Below are positions 48,001 through 60,074 of a stretch of DNA of 64,000 nucleotides, in pieces. Below the pieces are notes generated by a model. That model ran no database searches. It was not told where the DNA came from and was given only the letters and a program-made list of their open reading frames with translations. Within the stretch, counting starts at the first letter, position 1. Each line of letters starts with the position of its first letter. Location: NCBI RefSeq assembly GCF_001310635.1, contig NZ_BAXR01000002.1, positions 1 to 64,000 of the forward strand, given 5' to 3'. The stretch comes from Bacillus sp. JCM 19034 (lineage in GTDB: Bacteria > Bacillota > Bacilli > Bacillales > Bacillaceae_D). The position numbers and the translations under genes were made by a program.

Positions 48001-51000
48001 AGAATTTGGAGGCTTATTATCAATTAGGAGCTGATATTGACTTAGCAGCGTACCTTTCAGGAGAGAGCTGGGAGCCAATAGGTCGTGCTGGTACTCCATT
48101 TATAGGTACATTTGATGGTGACGGTTATGAAATTACAGGATTACAATTCGACAACGAATTTAGGGAAAATTCAGGGTTGTTTAGTGCACTCAAAGATCCT
48201 GGAGTGATTAAAAACGTAACATTAGTAGATGTAGATATTAAGGCTACTAGAACCACTGTTGGTGGTTTAGTTGGTATTAATTTAGGAACAGGTAGAATTG
48301 AAAACTCATCTGTAACAGGAACTGTGTCAGGGGGTATGAATGTTGGCGGCTTAGTCGGAATAAATTATGGGATGATTAGCGAATCAGTCGCAACTACTAC
48401 AACTTCAGCACGAAGTTTCAGAAGTGGTGGCCTTGTAGGCTTGAACTATGGAGAAATTATAAATTCATATGCTAATGGACGAGTTTCTGGTGACCAACGT
48501 GTCGGAGGTTTGGTGGGAGAACATTTAAAGAGCATTAATATTAGCAAAATTAGTGAATCCTATTCAAGCAGTATCGTAACTGGTAATAATAATGTTGGTG
48601 GTTTAGTCGGCACCAAGGATGATTCAGCACATATTGAACATTCTTATTGGAATAAAAGTGTATACAATGGAGATTATCCAGACAATGAGATAGGTACTCC
48701 ACTGACGGAAGCGGAGTTAAAGCAGCTGAGCACGTTTAGTAATTGGGATTTTACAAATACATGGTACATCTATAATGATCAGACATTTCCCATTTTACAG
48801 TGGGAAAATCCGATTGAAAAAATTGAAAGTGAAATAGACTCATCAGAAATCAAAGTCGGTAAAATGGGTCGCATTTCAGTTACGGCCACTCATCAACAAG
48901 GTACTTATGATGGAACGCGAAATGCAGAGTATTTAGTAACAGAAGGAGAGCAAATCGTTGACGTTGATAATAATGGTGTTGTAACAGCAAAAGAAAGCGG
49001 CCATGCGGTTATTACCGTTACACTTTATGGTGAAGTGAGCACGATTGATGTAACTGTTGTAGACCTATTTACTGAAGGCGATGGAACAGTTGATCAACCT
49101 TATATCATTACGACAGCAGAACAACTAAATGCTGTAAGAGAAGATTTAGGGGCTCATTATAAGTTAGGAAATGATATTGATTTAGCAGAGTTTCTTTCAG
49201 GAGAGAGCTGGGAGCCTCTAGGTAATGATCAGCTCGCATTTGAAGGTACGTTTAATGGCGAAGGATATGAAATTAAAGGTTTAAAAATCGATGGAAGTTT
49301 AGATGTTCAAGGGCTGTTTGGCGGATTAGGTAATACGGGTGTGATTAAAAATGTCACTTTAGTAGACGCAAATATAGAGGGGAATAGCATTATTGGTGGC
49401 TTAGTTGCATATAGTTATCCTTCGGCTCGTATTGAAAATTCAACTGTAACAGGAACCTTGTCGGGAAGTAGTAATGTGGGCGGTTTGGTTGGATTGAATT
49501 ATGGAAAGATTCGTGAATCAGCCGCTCATGCGACCATTCAATTGAGTAATATCAATGGTGGTGGTCTTGTTGGTATAAATTATGGGAACATTATAAAATC
49601 ATATGCTAGAGGCGAAGTTTCTGGTAGAAATAGTATTGGCGGTTTAGTTGGAGGCTATTTTTTGGGAAGAGACGAAAATAGTAAGATTAGTGAATCATAT
49701 TCTAGCAGTATCGTAACTGGTGAGGAGAATGTTGGTGGTTTAGTCGGTTTATTGACTAATGATTCAGCCATTATTGAACATTCATATTGGAATAAGAGTA
49801 TGTATGGTGGTGATTATCCAGACAATGGATACGGTACTCCTATAACGGAAGCGGAGTTAAAACAACTGAGTACATTTACTAATTGGGATTTTACGAATAC
49901 GTGGTACGTCTATAATGATCAGGTGTTTCCATTTTTGCAATGGGAAAATTCATTGGAGTCAGTAGAAGTGAAACTTGATTCATTAACGTTACAGATTGGT
50001 AACAGCACGCAAATATCCGTCACTGCCCATCATGAAGAAGGGTCATTTGATGGAACAAGTAATGCTGAATATGAAGTTACTAAAGGAGACGATCTAATCT
50101 CCATAGATGAGAATGGGCAGGTAACAGCTACCGCACCGGGAAATGGAGAAATAACTGTCCAATTATTCGGTGAAGTGAGCACGCATGAAATTGAAGTTCT
50201 TCCATACCAGATTTCAAGTATAGAAGAGTTTCAACCTATTACTGTGGACAATGGAACTGAAATTGGCCAAATTGGCTTGCCAACAACGATACAAGTGACG
50301 GTAAGTCCAGGAGATGAGTTACGGGATATTAAGGTGCAATGGACTCATGCAGATGAAGACAATCCGTATGAAGCAACTAAAGCTGGAACGTACACATTTA
50401 TCGGTACTTTAGTTGATTTTCCAGATGATGTTGAAAATCCAAATCATTTAACTGCAATGGTAGAGGTTATTGTCGATGTGCCATTTATAACCGATGTAGA
50501 AGTTTTAGATAGTATTCGTGTTGAAAATGGAACGAAACGTGCTGATCTTACATTACCTGACGAAGTTCAAGTTACATTAAATAATGGTGAGACTGCACAA
50601 ATGGGTGTGAGCTGGGATAACGGAGAACCTTTATACGACGAGTTGAAGGCTGGAACTTATACGTTTACAGGGAGCTTTGAATCCTCAGATGGCATCATTG
50701 GACAATTAACAAACTTTGTTGCTTCGCTTATTATCAGTGATTTTGAGCAGCCTTTAAAAGTGAAAAATCCTGCTAACATTACGGCGACAGTAGAAGTTGA
50801 AGTTAAACAACCATATATAACAGAGGTTGAACAATTAAATGCGATTCATGTAGCAAATGGGACGGAACTTAACGATGTTGGTTTACCGGATCAGGTTAAT
50901 GTTATCTTAAATAATGGTCATGACCTTGATGTATATGTAGATTGGAATAACGGTGTACCGGAATACGAGAAGATGACAGCCGGTGTGTATCAATTTACAG

Positions 51001-54000
51001 GAACGTTGGTGCAGCCTGAAGCGATTGAAAATTTAGAACATAAAGTAGCCACTATTGATGTAGTTATCGGTGAGCCAATTATTACAGAAGTAGGTACGAT
51101 AGAAGCTATTCACGTTGCAAATGGGACGGAGCTTTCAGAGTTGATTTTCCCAGAGCAAGTAGAGGTCACACTAAATAACGGCGATACAGTTTATTTAGAT
51201 GTGACATGGAATAAAGGTGAACCGACGTATGACGGAATGAAGGCAGGTACCTATTTATTTACGGGGATGCTGGAATTACCAACTGGAGTACAGAATCCAA
51301 ATAACAAGCATGTTGAAGTAGAGGTGAAAGTTGATAAACCATTTATCACAGGGTTGAACAATTAAAAGACATTCCTGTTGAAAATGGAACGAAGCTAACT
51401 GAAATCCGTTTTCCTGAACAAGTTGTTGTTACGTTAAATAATGGTGAGAAAAAGACCATTAATGTGACTTGGGATGATGGAGGTGCGGACTATAATAGCG
51501 TAAAAGCTGGAACCTATCGTTTCACGGGAAGCCTGGAGCAGGTAAGTGAGCTTGAAAATCCGATAAACGTGCGGGCAGTAGTGGATGTAAAGGTAGGTCA
51601 ACCTGTTATTACGGAAGTGGAAGTTATAGAAGTTATTAAAGTAGCAAACGGTACAGATTTTGCTGAAATCGGATTACCTAGTCAGGTTGAAGTGACGTTA
51701 AATAATGGCGGTCTAGCAATGGTTGATGTGGAATGGAGCGATAGTGTTCCCAGATATGAAGGAAAAAACCAGGAGTGTATCAATTTACAGGAACGCTTAA
51801 GCAACTAGACGAGATTGGTAATCCGGAGTATAAACAGGCTACGGTTGAAGTCATCGTTGAACCACCTGTCATTGTAGAAGTGGTAGATTTAGGAGATATA
51901 GCTGTTAAACGTGTGGCGAATGGAACGAAGCGTTCAGAGCTTGAGCTGCCAGAAAAAGTGGAAGTTGTTTTAAACAATGGCGAGGTAACCGAAATCGCTG
52001 TAACGTGGGATGACGGAAATCCTCCATATGATGAGAGAAAAGCCGGTACGTACACGTTTACAGGGACATTTGCATTATCACAAAATATGTTCAGTACGCT
52101 GGTGTCATCAATTGCTTCGACTTTCACAAGTGAAGGGAATTATTTCGGAGAGATACAGAATCCAGATCATGTAACAGTAACCATTGATGTAGAAGTTGAC
52201 AACCCATTTATCACTGAAGTAGAGCAGTTGGATAACATTCAAGTTGTCAATGGGATCAAGCGAGAAGACCTTGATTTACCAGAGTATGTTGAGGTTATGC
52301 TAAACAATGGTGACAAAGCGAATATTTATGTGAATTGGGATGAGGGTGTACCTATCTATAATGAAAAGGTGGCTGGAGCCTATCATTTCACAGGGATGCT
52401 CGAACAGTTAGGAGAGATTGAAAATATACATGATAAGCATGCGACTATTAAGGTACTAGTAGGTGACCCGATTATTACAACGGTTGAACGCTTAGAAAAA
52501 GTGACAGTTGTAAATGGTACAAAACGTACTGAACTAGAGCTACCAGAGCAGGTTGAGATTACGTTAAATAATGGCGAAGTGGTGAAAGTCGATGTGACGT
52601 GGAATGAAGGTGACCCGCAGTATGATGGAATGCAGGCTGGAACCTATCCATTTATCGGAACGCTTGAATGGTCAAGCGAGTTACAAATAGTAAATCCGAA
52701 CAACTTACAAGCAACTGTCGAGGTAGAAGTTGATCAACCTGTTATTGCCGAAATAGAAGCATTAGCTCCTATACAAGTAGAAAACGGAACGAAACGATCA
52801 GAGCTAGAATTACCAGAAATGATTGAAGTTCTTTTGAACAATGGCGAGAAAGCCATGTTAATGTGAACTGGGATGACGGTAAACCAGAATATAATGAAAA
52901 GGTGGCTGGAACTTATCAATTTACAGGAACGCTTGAACAGCTAGGTGAAATTCAAAACCCTACTAATAAGCAAGCAGAAATGGATGTTATTGTAGATTCT
53001 CCAATCATTGTCGAAGTAGCTGATCTAGAGGAATTAGGAATTCCATTAATAATCGAAGTGGCGAACGGTACAAAGCGTTCTGAGCTTGGTTTACCGGAAA
53101 AGGTAAAAGTTGTATTAAACAATGGTGAAACGACAGAAGTTGATGTAACGTGGGATGACGGAAATCCTCCATATGATGAGAAAAAAGCCGGAACGTACAC
53201 ATTTACAGGAACATTACTGTTATCGCAGCAACAAGGTATGTTCAGTATGATGACAGCTTCAATTGCATCTATCTTTACAAGTGAATTAAAGCCATCACAC
53301 GAAATCCAGAATCCGCATCAATTAACGGTATCGCTTGATGTGGAAGTTCAAGAACCATACCTTATAGAAGTAGAAAGTTTAGACCGAATTCATGTTGATA
53401 ATGGAACAGAGAAGAGTGAAGTGCCATTACCAGAGTCGGTTGACGTTATTTTAAACAACGGTGAAACATTGCAATTATTTGTGGAATGGAATGAAAGTGA
53501 ACCTAAGTACGAAAGTAGGAAGGAAGGAGCATATCGATTTACGGGAACATTCGAACTGGTCGATGGCGTAACGAATTTGAATCAGCTTCAACCAATCGTA
53601 GAGGTCGTTGTTGGCGAACCTCATATTATTGAAGTAGAGAAAATGGGGGTTATTACGGTTGAGAACGGAACAACAATTTCAGATCTACTATTGCCGAGGA
53701 AGGCAAAGGTCATATTAAATAACGGTGGAGTGTTGGATGTAGAAGTTACATGGGAGGAAAGTGAACCACCATACGATGGTATGCAAGCTGGTACGTATAC
53801 ATTTAAAGGTACATTGGAACAGATTAATGGTATAAAAAATCCACAAAATATGAACGCGATCGTCGAGGTGGAAGTTAATCAACCTTATATCTTGGAAATA
53901 AGTGAATTAGACGATTTACAAGTGAAAAATGGAACGCAACGATCGGAGTTAGAGTTACCATTGCAGATTGAAGTCGTTTTAAGCAACGGCGAGACAATCG

Positions 54001-54425
54001 ACTTAGGAGTAACGTGGAACGATGGTGAGCCTCTGTATGATGGAACGAGAGCAGGTTCGTATCAATTCACTGGAGTCGTTCAACAGTTGACTGGAATATT
54101 GAACCTTTATAATGTTCAGGCGATACAAACTGTTATCGTTTCCGAAAAGGACGATCCAATTGAACGTGATCAGGATCTTGATCCTGATCCTGATCCTGTA
54201 GATCCTATTCCTGATGGGGATAAACCTACTATTAAAGATCAAGAGTTTGTCAGAAGAGACAATGAGGATAATAGATTGCCGAGTTTTAATGAAGATAACG
54301 ATACATTACCAAAAACAGCAACTCCATATTTCTCATTTTTAGTAATCGGATTATTTTTAGTCTTGGCAAGTAAAGTTATGCTTTTATGGAAAAGAAAGCA
54401 ACGAATGGGATCGAAACAGGAATAG
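45023..54425 (+). CDS. Giant LPKTA-anchored surface protein with GLUG, Big_2 and Big_4 repeats (seven frameshifts)
   Basis: One protein of about 3,135 residues after correction. Order: a signal peptide (MRKLSYFMKKVGVIGLVLLL), a Glu/Asp-rich region, four blocks each made of a GLUG-rich beta-solenoid (NPYIIxTAEQL, GNDIDLSAY, GTFDGxGY, then many VGGLVG motifs) plus a Big_2 domain, and fourteen Ig-like Big_4 repeats of about 90 residues (NGT, LNNGE, AGTYxFTG). A Pro/Asp linker, LPKTA, a membrane helix and KRKQR end it. It is a wall-anchored stalk with a beta-solenoid head, probably an adhesin or polysaccharide binder. Indels lie near 45213, 45695, 45775, 47017, 51346, 51767 and 52850; six are missing bases, 45775 an extra A. 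AAAGGAAAAA precedes the ATG. Confidence 0.88.
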
Positions 54426-54448
54426 ACTCAATATTATTATGATTAGTT

Positions 54449-54574
54449 ATGGGGGCTCAAGAAAGGGCAGCTTGCTGCAGTGGACCGAAGGGAAAAAGTT
54501 CAATGCAGGCGATGCTTGTTTATGATCCAACTGGCACTGAGGAAACACACATCCACCAGTATCACGAACAGTAA
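54449..54574 (+). other. Possible 41-codon frame after the adhesin gene
   Basis: The frame reads MGAQERAACCSGPKGKSSMQ and ends EETHIHQYHEQ. Its composition looks protein-like, but there is no clear ribosome binding site. The terminator at 54592 follows it closely, so it may be transcribed with the adhesin. Confidence 0.22.
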
Positions 54575-54591
54575 ATAGACGAATTAACGTA

Positions 54592-54628
54592 AAAACGCCT
54601 TTGAGAATCAACTTCTCATAGGCGTTTT
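54592..54628. terminator. Terminator after the adhesin gene
   Basis: AAAACGCCT and AGGCGTTTT form the base of a stem that continues with GAGAA/TTCTC. A-run and T-run on the two sides allow use in both directions. Confidence 0.75.
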
Positions 54629-54819
54629 GTCTTCGGTCTGAGTGATTTATATTCATATAAATCATCCTCCTTAAAAGCGAAAGTCGCCTAATTTTAGGAA
54701 TACGATGGCTTTTGTAATTTATTATATTTAGGTTTAAGAAACAACAACTTTTAAATATCAATAAGAGGAAGTAAAAAATTTAAAAACTATGTAATACGAT
54801 AGAAACAGGAATAGTATTT

Positions 54820-54915
54820 TTGTTCAAAAAGGATCAAATAGAAGTATTATCATCGGAAAATAATCTACATGATAAGGATTTACCTCATTATTATGAAGAA
54901 TACACACAATTTTGA
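54820..54915 (+). other. Possible 31-codon coding remnant
   Basis: A hydrophilic frame FKKDQIEVLSSENNLHDKDL and then PHYYEEYTQF starts at a TTG without a ribosome binding site. The composition looks coding, so this may be the tail of a lost gene. The rest of 54629-55052 shows no feature except a strong AAGGAGG at 54666-54672 on the minus strand. Confidence 0.2.
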
Positions 54916-55052
54916 CAGTACCTAGCAATTTTCAACATAGTATTTACATTTGTTTAATTTTCCCTTAATAGAATCACCTTACAATTGTATAGACAAATCT
55001 ATCAATTTGAATGTTTAGATTCTGTCAAAAACTAAGTTGGAGGTTCATAAAC

Positions 55053-58000
55053 ATGAGGACGAAGAAGTTAAGTGCCCTATTTTTAACATTAATTATTCTC
55101 TTTAGTTCTTTCTTTAGTGGTTTAAATGTTTCAGCAAATGAAGAAATAGAATTTAGCCAAGAAGATGAAGAAATAGTGGTGCAAAGTACGGAATCAGAGG
55201 CTAGTGAGTATACTATTTCTGGAATAGCTATTACACCTGGCCGTAATGAGTCGGAGCTTAATTTTGCATGGTATTCTCCAAAAGATCCAGAGGCAACTGT
55301 TGTACAATTTGCTACGAAAACTGAAATGACAGGGGACGAGTTTCCTGTAGAAGCAGCAAGTACATATACTGGCACCGCAACAGATGCTGTAGCAGGTTTT
55401 TCCTCGAATAAAGTAACCGTTACAGATCTTGTTCCAAATGAACAGTATGTGTATCGTTTAGGTGATGGGAACGAAGAGAATTGGAGCCCGGTGTATGACT
55501 TTCAGACACATTCTACTGAGGGTGGCTTTGATTTCCTTATGTTCGGGGATCCACAAATTGGTGCAGGGAATGTAACCGCAGATACGATTGGTTGGAATAA
55601 AACTGTAACTACAGCAGTGAGAGAATTTCCAAATGCGAATTTCTTAGTATCTGTAGGTGATCAGGTAGAAGTAGCGACAAATGAAAGACATTATGATGGT
55701 TATTTTACACCAGAGCCATTAAAAAATTATGCAGTTGCTACGGTTCAAGGAAATCATGACAATTCTATAAACTATCAGTATCATTTTAATACCCCTAATC
55801 ATAAACCAGAGTACATTTCTACTGTTGCTGGAGGAATTACTACTATACTTACGGAAATACACTATTTATGGCTTTGAATACAAATGCACGAAGTGGTGCA
55901 GGCCATAAAGCTTTTATGGAAGAAGCGATTGCAGCCCATCCAGATACTGATTGGAAAATCGTTATTAACCACCAGTCAATTTATAGCTCTGCTAGTCATT
56001 CAACTAGAAGTTCAACAGCAGACTTAAGAGCTAATTTGTTTCCTATTTTTGATGAGCTTGAAATTGATGTTGTTTTAGGGGGGCATGACCATTCCTATAC
56101 GCGATCTCATCATATGTTAGGCGATCAACCTCAGATTGACCAAAATTACGATTCATTGGGAAGAGTTGTGAATCCAACAGGCACGTTATATATTACGAAC
56201 AACTCCGCTAGTGGCAGTAAATATTATACTTTAAAGCCACCTGCTCCACACGAAGCATTTGTTTCACAGTTAAGAGTTCCTACTTTTTCACATGTAGAAG
56301 TAACAGATAATACGTTCACTATAACAGCTTATATAACCGATACGATGGAAGTTTTCGATACGTATACAATTGTAAAGGATCCTTCTTTCCAACCACCTGA
56401 AGAAGAACAAGAAGATCCTAATTCAGGTGATGACGGAGAAACAGAACAGCCGGAACAGCCGGAACAACCGGAACAACCGGAACAACCGGAACAACCAGAA
56501 CAACCAGAACAACCAGAACAACCAGAACAACCAGAACAACCAGAACAACCAGAAACTCCAGAAGATAATTCAAAACAAAATGGGACAATGGGAGAGGTAG
56601 TTCCGAATGTGGAGTTACCGACAGAGCTTGATTCAAACTCTCAAGTAAAGATCAATGTTATCTCGGATTCGCATGTATTAATAGAAAGCATGGTTGGCAA
56701 TAATGCTGCCTTTGAATCCGCTTTAAATACTGACCGAAAAATGTTTGCGGAGTCTCAAGCGATTTTTGATGCCTCTTTAATAAATGTAAAGGAAAGTAAT
56801 TCATCGATCTTATTGATGCCTGGTGATTTAACGAAAGATGGAGAATTACAAGGCCATCAATACGTTGCTGAGGAATTAACAAAGCTACAAGAAGAAATTG
56901 AAGCAGAAGGTAAAGATTTCCACGTTTTTGTCGTTCCAGGAAACCATGATTTACTTAATTTAAATGGTAGGGACTTTTCACAAGCAGACGATGTAGATAA
57001 CTGGAGGGAAGCTCCAACTGTAGAAACAGCTACTCCATCTCAGTTTAGAGAGCTTTATTATGAAAGTGGATTAATGGGAAATGGGGAAATTAACTACTAT
57101 GCAGAATCACATTTATATCAAAAGTATTTAGCTGATATACAACAAATTATGCCTAATCAGGAATTTGTTCATGGTAGTTTATCTTATTCCTACCGGGTTG
57201 ACATTGGTGAAAATGAAGGGAAAAAGGGCTTAACGATCATTGGTTAGATACGACCAAGCATAGTGCTGATGTTACCGATAGTGGTCAGAATATTCAAGAG
57301 ACGGGTGGCGTCATTACAAGACCTTTATTAGATTGGGCAATAAAGGAAATTGAAGCAGCGAACGAGCGTTTAGATTCCGTTATGTTATTAGCACATCATG
57401 GGGTAATTTTACATTATGATGGACAACAGACATTATTTTCTGATTACATTATTGATAATTGGGATGTAGTTGATCCTATTACTGGAAAAACCCCTGCAGA
57501 AGAATTAGCAGATGCGGGTCTTCGTTATGTGTTTACTGGTCATGGTCATGCGAACGATGTTGCTAAAATAACGACAAAAGATGGTAATACGCTTTTTGAT
57601 ATTGAAACAGGTTCGCCAGTTTCTTTCCCATCACCATATCGTACAATGGTGTTTACGAATGAAATTGTTGAAGGTGATACACGTCAGGAATCGTTAGTCG
57701 TTAGAACGGATACAATCACGAATGTACAATATATTGATCCTACAACTGGTGAACCGATTGAAGATTTAAAAGAGTATGGTAATCAACTTATGGTTACTCC
57801 AGAGCTAATTGAAGGGTTAGCAGTTAATCTGTTTGACAGTGCTTTCTTTAAACAGTATCAAGAACAAGGTCTTGTAAGTCTTCTTGATCTCCTAATTGGA
57901 ACAACTGCTGGAGAATTTATTGTTGACTCTTTACCGGATTTACTAGGTTCAAGTCCAGAAGAAGGATTAGAATTAGCTGGTATTGCAAACATTTATTATA

Positions 58001-59722
58001 ACACCGAACAAAATAGACTCATTTTAAGTGCTTTAGGTGCTAATTTTCATATAACTGCTGAAAACTTGAAGTTAGTTGTCGATAATCTTGTTGCACAATT
58101 AGATGAGAAATATATTCAAGATACGTCATACTTTGAAAGTCTAGTTGGGGAAGCTGGTGCAATGCTTCTTGATACAGAATTAGATGTGGAGAGTGACCCT
58201 AATAAAACTGTTGGAGATTTAATCAACTATCTTTATAGTAGTCATCTAGAAGGGGATGAAACCCATCGATTGGAAAATACTGAAGATTGGGTGAAAGAAG
58301 GAATCGAAGCTGTTAATTCAGGACAAGTGATTGATAACATGGTGAGCAACCTTATCCCTTTATTAGACGAAGCAATTGAAGAAATTGCAGAAAATCTAAA
58401 ATATGATCCATCAATTAGTAGGATTTTAGAGGGAGGAGGCTTTTTAGGTTTTATAGCTAAACCTGCTCTTGAACTTGCTCTTGGAAGTAATTTGAAGGCA
58501 ATTGTGGGTTTTGTCAATACGGGTGAACTACTAGAACCTCTTATTCAAGACTTAATAGAGGATCAATCTGTTGATAAAATGATTATTCAACTTGTAAACG
58601 GATTTGCTTCTGAAGTTCATGAGTTTGCACAACCGTATGATAACAACTTTGCTGTAACGTGGTCGATGCCTTTACCGGTAGAACATCGTCAAAAGCAAAA
58701 ACGTGTAGACGCAAGTGTAACAATTACTGATGACATCGTTAATGTCAGTGATGAATCTGTGATTTTAGTAGATAATGAAGGTACGCTTGTTGTTGATCTA
58801 TCTGAATATGATAGCTCTAAAGTGGACATTTCCTTGACAAACGAGCAATTGGCAGAATTAGTAAGTAAGAATATAAGAGTAGAAGTAATAAATGAGGAAG
58901 TAATGCTCATTATCCCAATGAGTAACTTCGTAAATAATGAGAGCCTAACGATCAGTGTAGAAAATGTAACTAACATTGATAATCCTATCAGTGATGTATA
59001 TGACTTCACTATTAAAGATGGCGATGTTGTTGTTTCTACATTTGAAGCAGAAGGAATTACATTAACGTTCCGAGTTAATGTAGATGAAGTTACAGATACA
59101 AACGCATTAAACGTTTATACACTTAACGCTAATGATGAATGGGAGATTATTGGCGGGGAATATCAAGATGGCTTTGTAACAGCCGTTACTAACCATTTTA
59201 GTATCTTCACTGTTCTAGAAGATGTAGAAACACCGGGAGACGAGCAACCGGGAGACGAGCAACCGGGAGACGAGCAACCGGGAGAGAGCAACCGAGAGAT
59301 GAGCAACCGAGAGATGAACAACCGAGAGATGAACAACCGAGAGATGAACAACCGAGAGATGAGCAACCGGGAGATGAGCAACCGGGAGATAAGCAACCAG
59401 GAACGAGCAACCGAGAGACGAGCAACCGGGAGATAAGCAACCAGGAACCGATCAACCGGGAGACGATCAACCGGGAGATAAGCAACCAGGAATCGAGCAA
59501 CCGGGAGACGAGCAACCGGGAGATGAGCAACCAGGAGACGATCAACCAGGAACCGAGCAACCAGGAGATGAGCTGTCGAATAAAGAAAACAATAATCAAG
59601 TTAATGATGAATATGAGCTACCGAATACAGCTACAAACATTTATAACTTGATTCTATTAGGGATTGTTCTACTTCTAATTGGTACAATAATTATGTGGCG
59701 AAATAGAAAAATGGAGAATTAG
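55053..59722 (+). CDS. LPNTA-anchored double metallophosphoesterase (four frameshifts)
   Basis: About 1,557 residues. Signal peptide; a Fn3-like N-domain of purple-acid-phosphatase type; first calcineurin-like domain with GDPQIG, VGDQVE, GNHDN and GGHDHSY; a QPE repeat linker; second domain with SDSHV, PGDLTKDG, PGNHDL, AHHG and GHGHAND; a helical region; beta domains; a PGDEQ repeat linker; LPNTA, membrane helix and WRNRKMEN tail. Both sites keep their metal ligands, except that the first has Gln for the usual His. It is a wall-anchored nucleotidase or phosphodiesterase for extracellular phosphate scavenging, comparable in role to B. subtilis YfkN, which has two such domains and an LPDTA signal. 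Missing bases: about 55835, 57242, 59285, 59402. TTGGAGG precedes the ATG. Confidence 0.88.
56441..56553 (+). repeat. 9-bp tandem repeat coding for Gln-Pro-Glu
   Basis: About 12-13 copies of GAACAACCG-like units, encoding QPE triplets in frame. The third-position base changes in blocks (CCG early, CCA later), which suggests growth by local duplication. Unit number changes keep the frame and alter the linker length between the two phosphoesterase domains. Confidence 0.92.
59233..59570 (+). repeat. 15-bp tandem repeat coding for Pro-Gly-Asp-Glu-Gln
   Basis: About 22 degenerate copies of CCGGGAGACGAGCAA-like units form the wall-spanning linker before the LPNTA signal. Variants include PRDEQ, PGDKQ, PGTEQ and PGDDQ. 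Two missing bases (about 59285 and 59402) disturb the frame inside the tract. Confidence 0.9.
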
Positions 59723-59786
59723 ATTGTCATTAAGAATTACTCGATAATGGTGGATTTAATGAGAAAAAATAAATAAATTAAAACTC

Positions 59787-59823
59787 AGGTCCAAGGGATA
59801 ACCCTTGGGCCTATTCCTTTTTG
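59787..59823 (+). terminator. Rho-independent terminator
   Basis: AGGTCCAAGGG pairs with CCCTTGGGCCT over 4 bases and is followed by ATTCCTTTTT. It closes the phosphoesterase gene. Confidence 0.85.
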
Positions 59824-59986
59824 CTTACAACAATAATTATAGGCTTTCACTATTGCCATTACATTCGTACGTTCTTTAAAACATTATTACTAATATCAGA
59901 GATCAGGTTAGATAGTGTGAAAATTCCTAAGGAATATATACCGTCTGATACTTTGAAATGTGTATTCAATAAATCTTGAAAACCTA

Positions 59987-60048
59987 TTGACAAGAGAAAA
60001 AAATATGATTACAGTATTAACTGTATTATAATAAATCATACAGTTAAT
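59987..60048 (+). promoter_or_regulatory. Promoter and inverted-repeat operator of the ABC transporter
   Basis: TTGACA (59987-59992) is followed after 17 bases by TACAGT, the first half of an imperfect palindrome TACAGT-ATTA-ACTGTA (60010-60025). A second half-like copy TACAGTTAAT lies at 60039-60048, and a TATAAT at 60027. The arrangement suggests repressor control, for example by a GntR- or TetR-type protein encoded elsewhere. Confidence 0.5.
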
Positions 60049-60074
60049 GCGAATTAAACTGGGGAGTGCTATTC

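Noticed and set aside
56418..56636. Minus-strand frame rich in Val-Leu repeats
   Set aside because: It only mirrors the QPE tandem repeat of the phosphoesterase gene on the other strand.
59163..59599. Minus-strand frames with LLISRLL-type repeats
   Set aside because: They are shadows of the PGDEQ tandem repeat tract and have no start signals.
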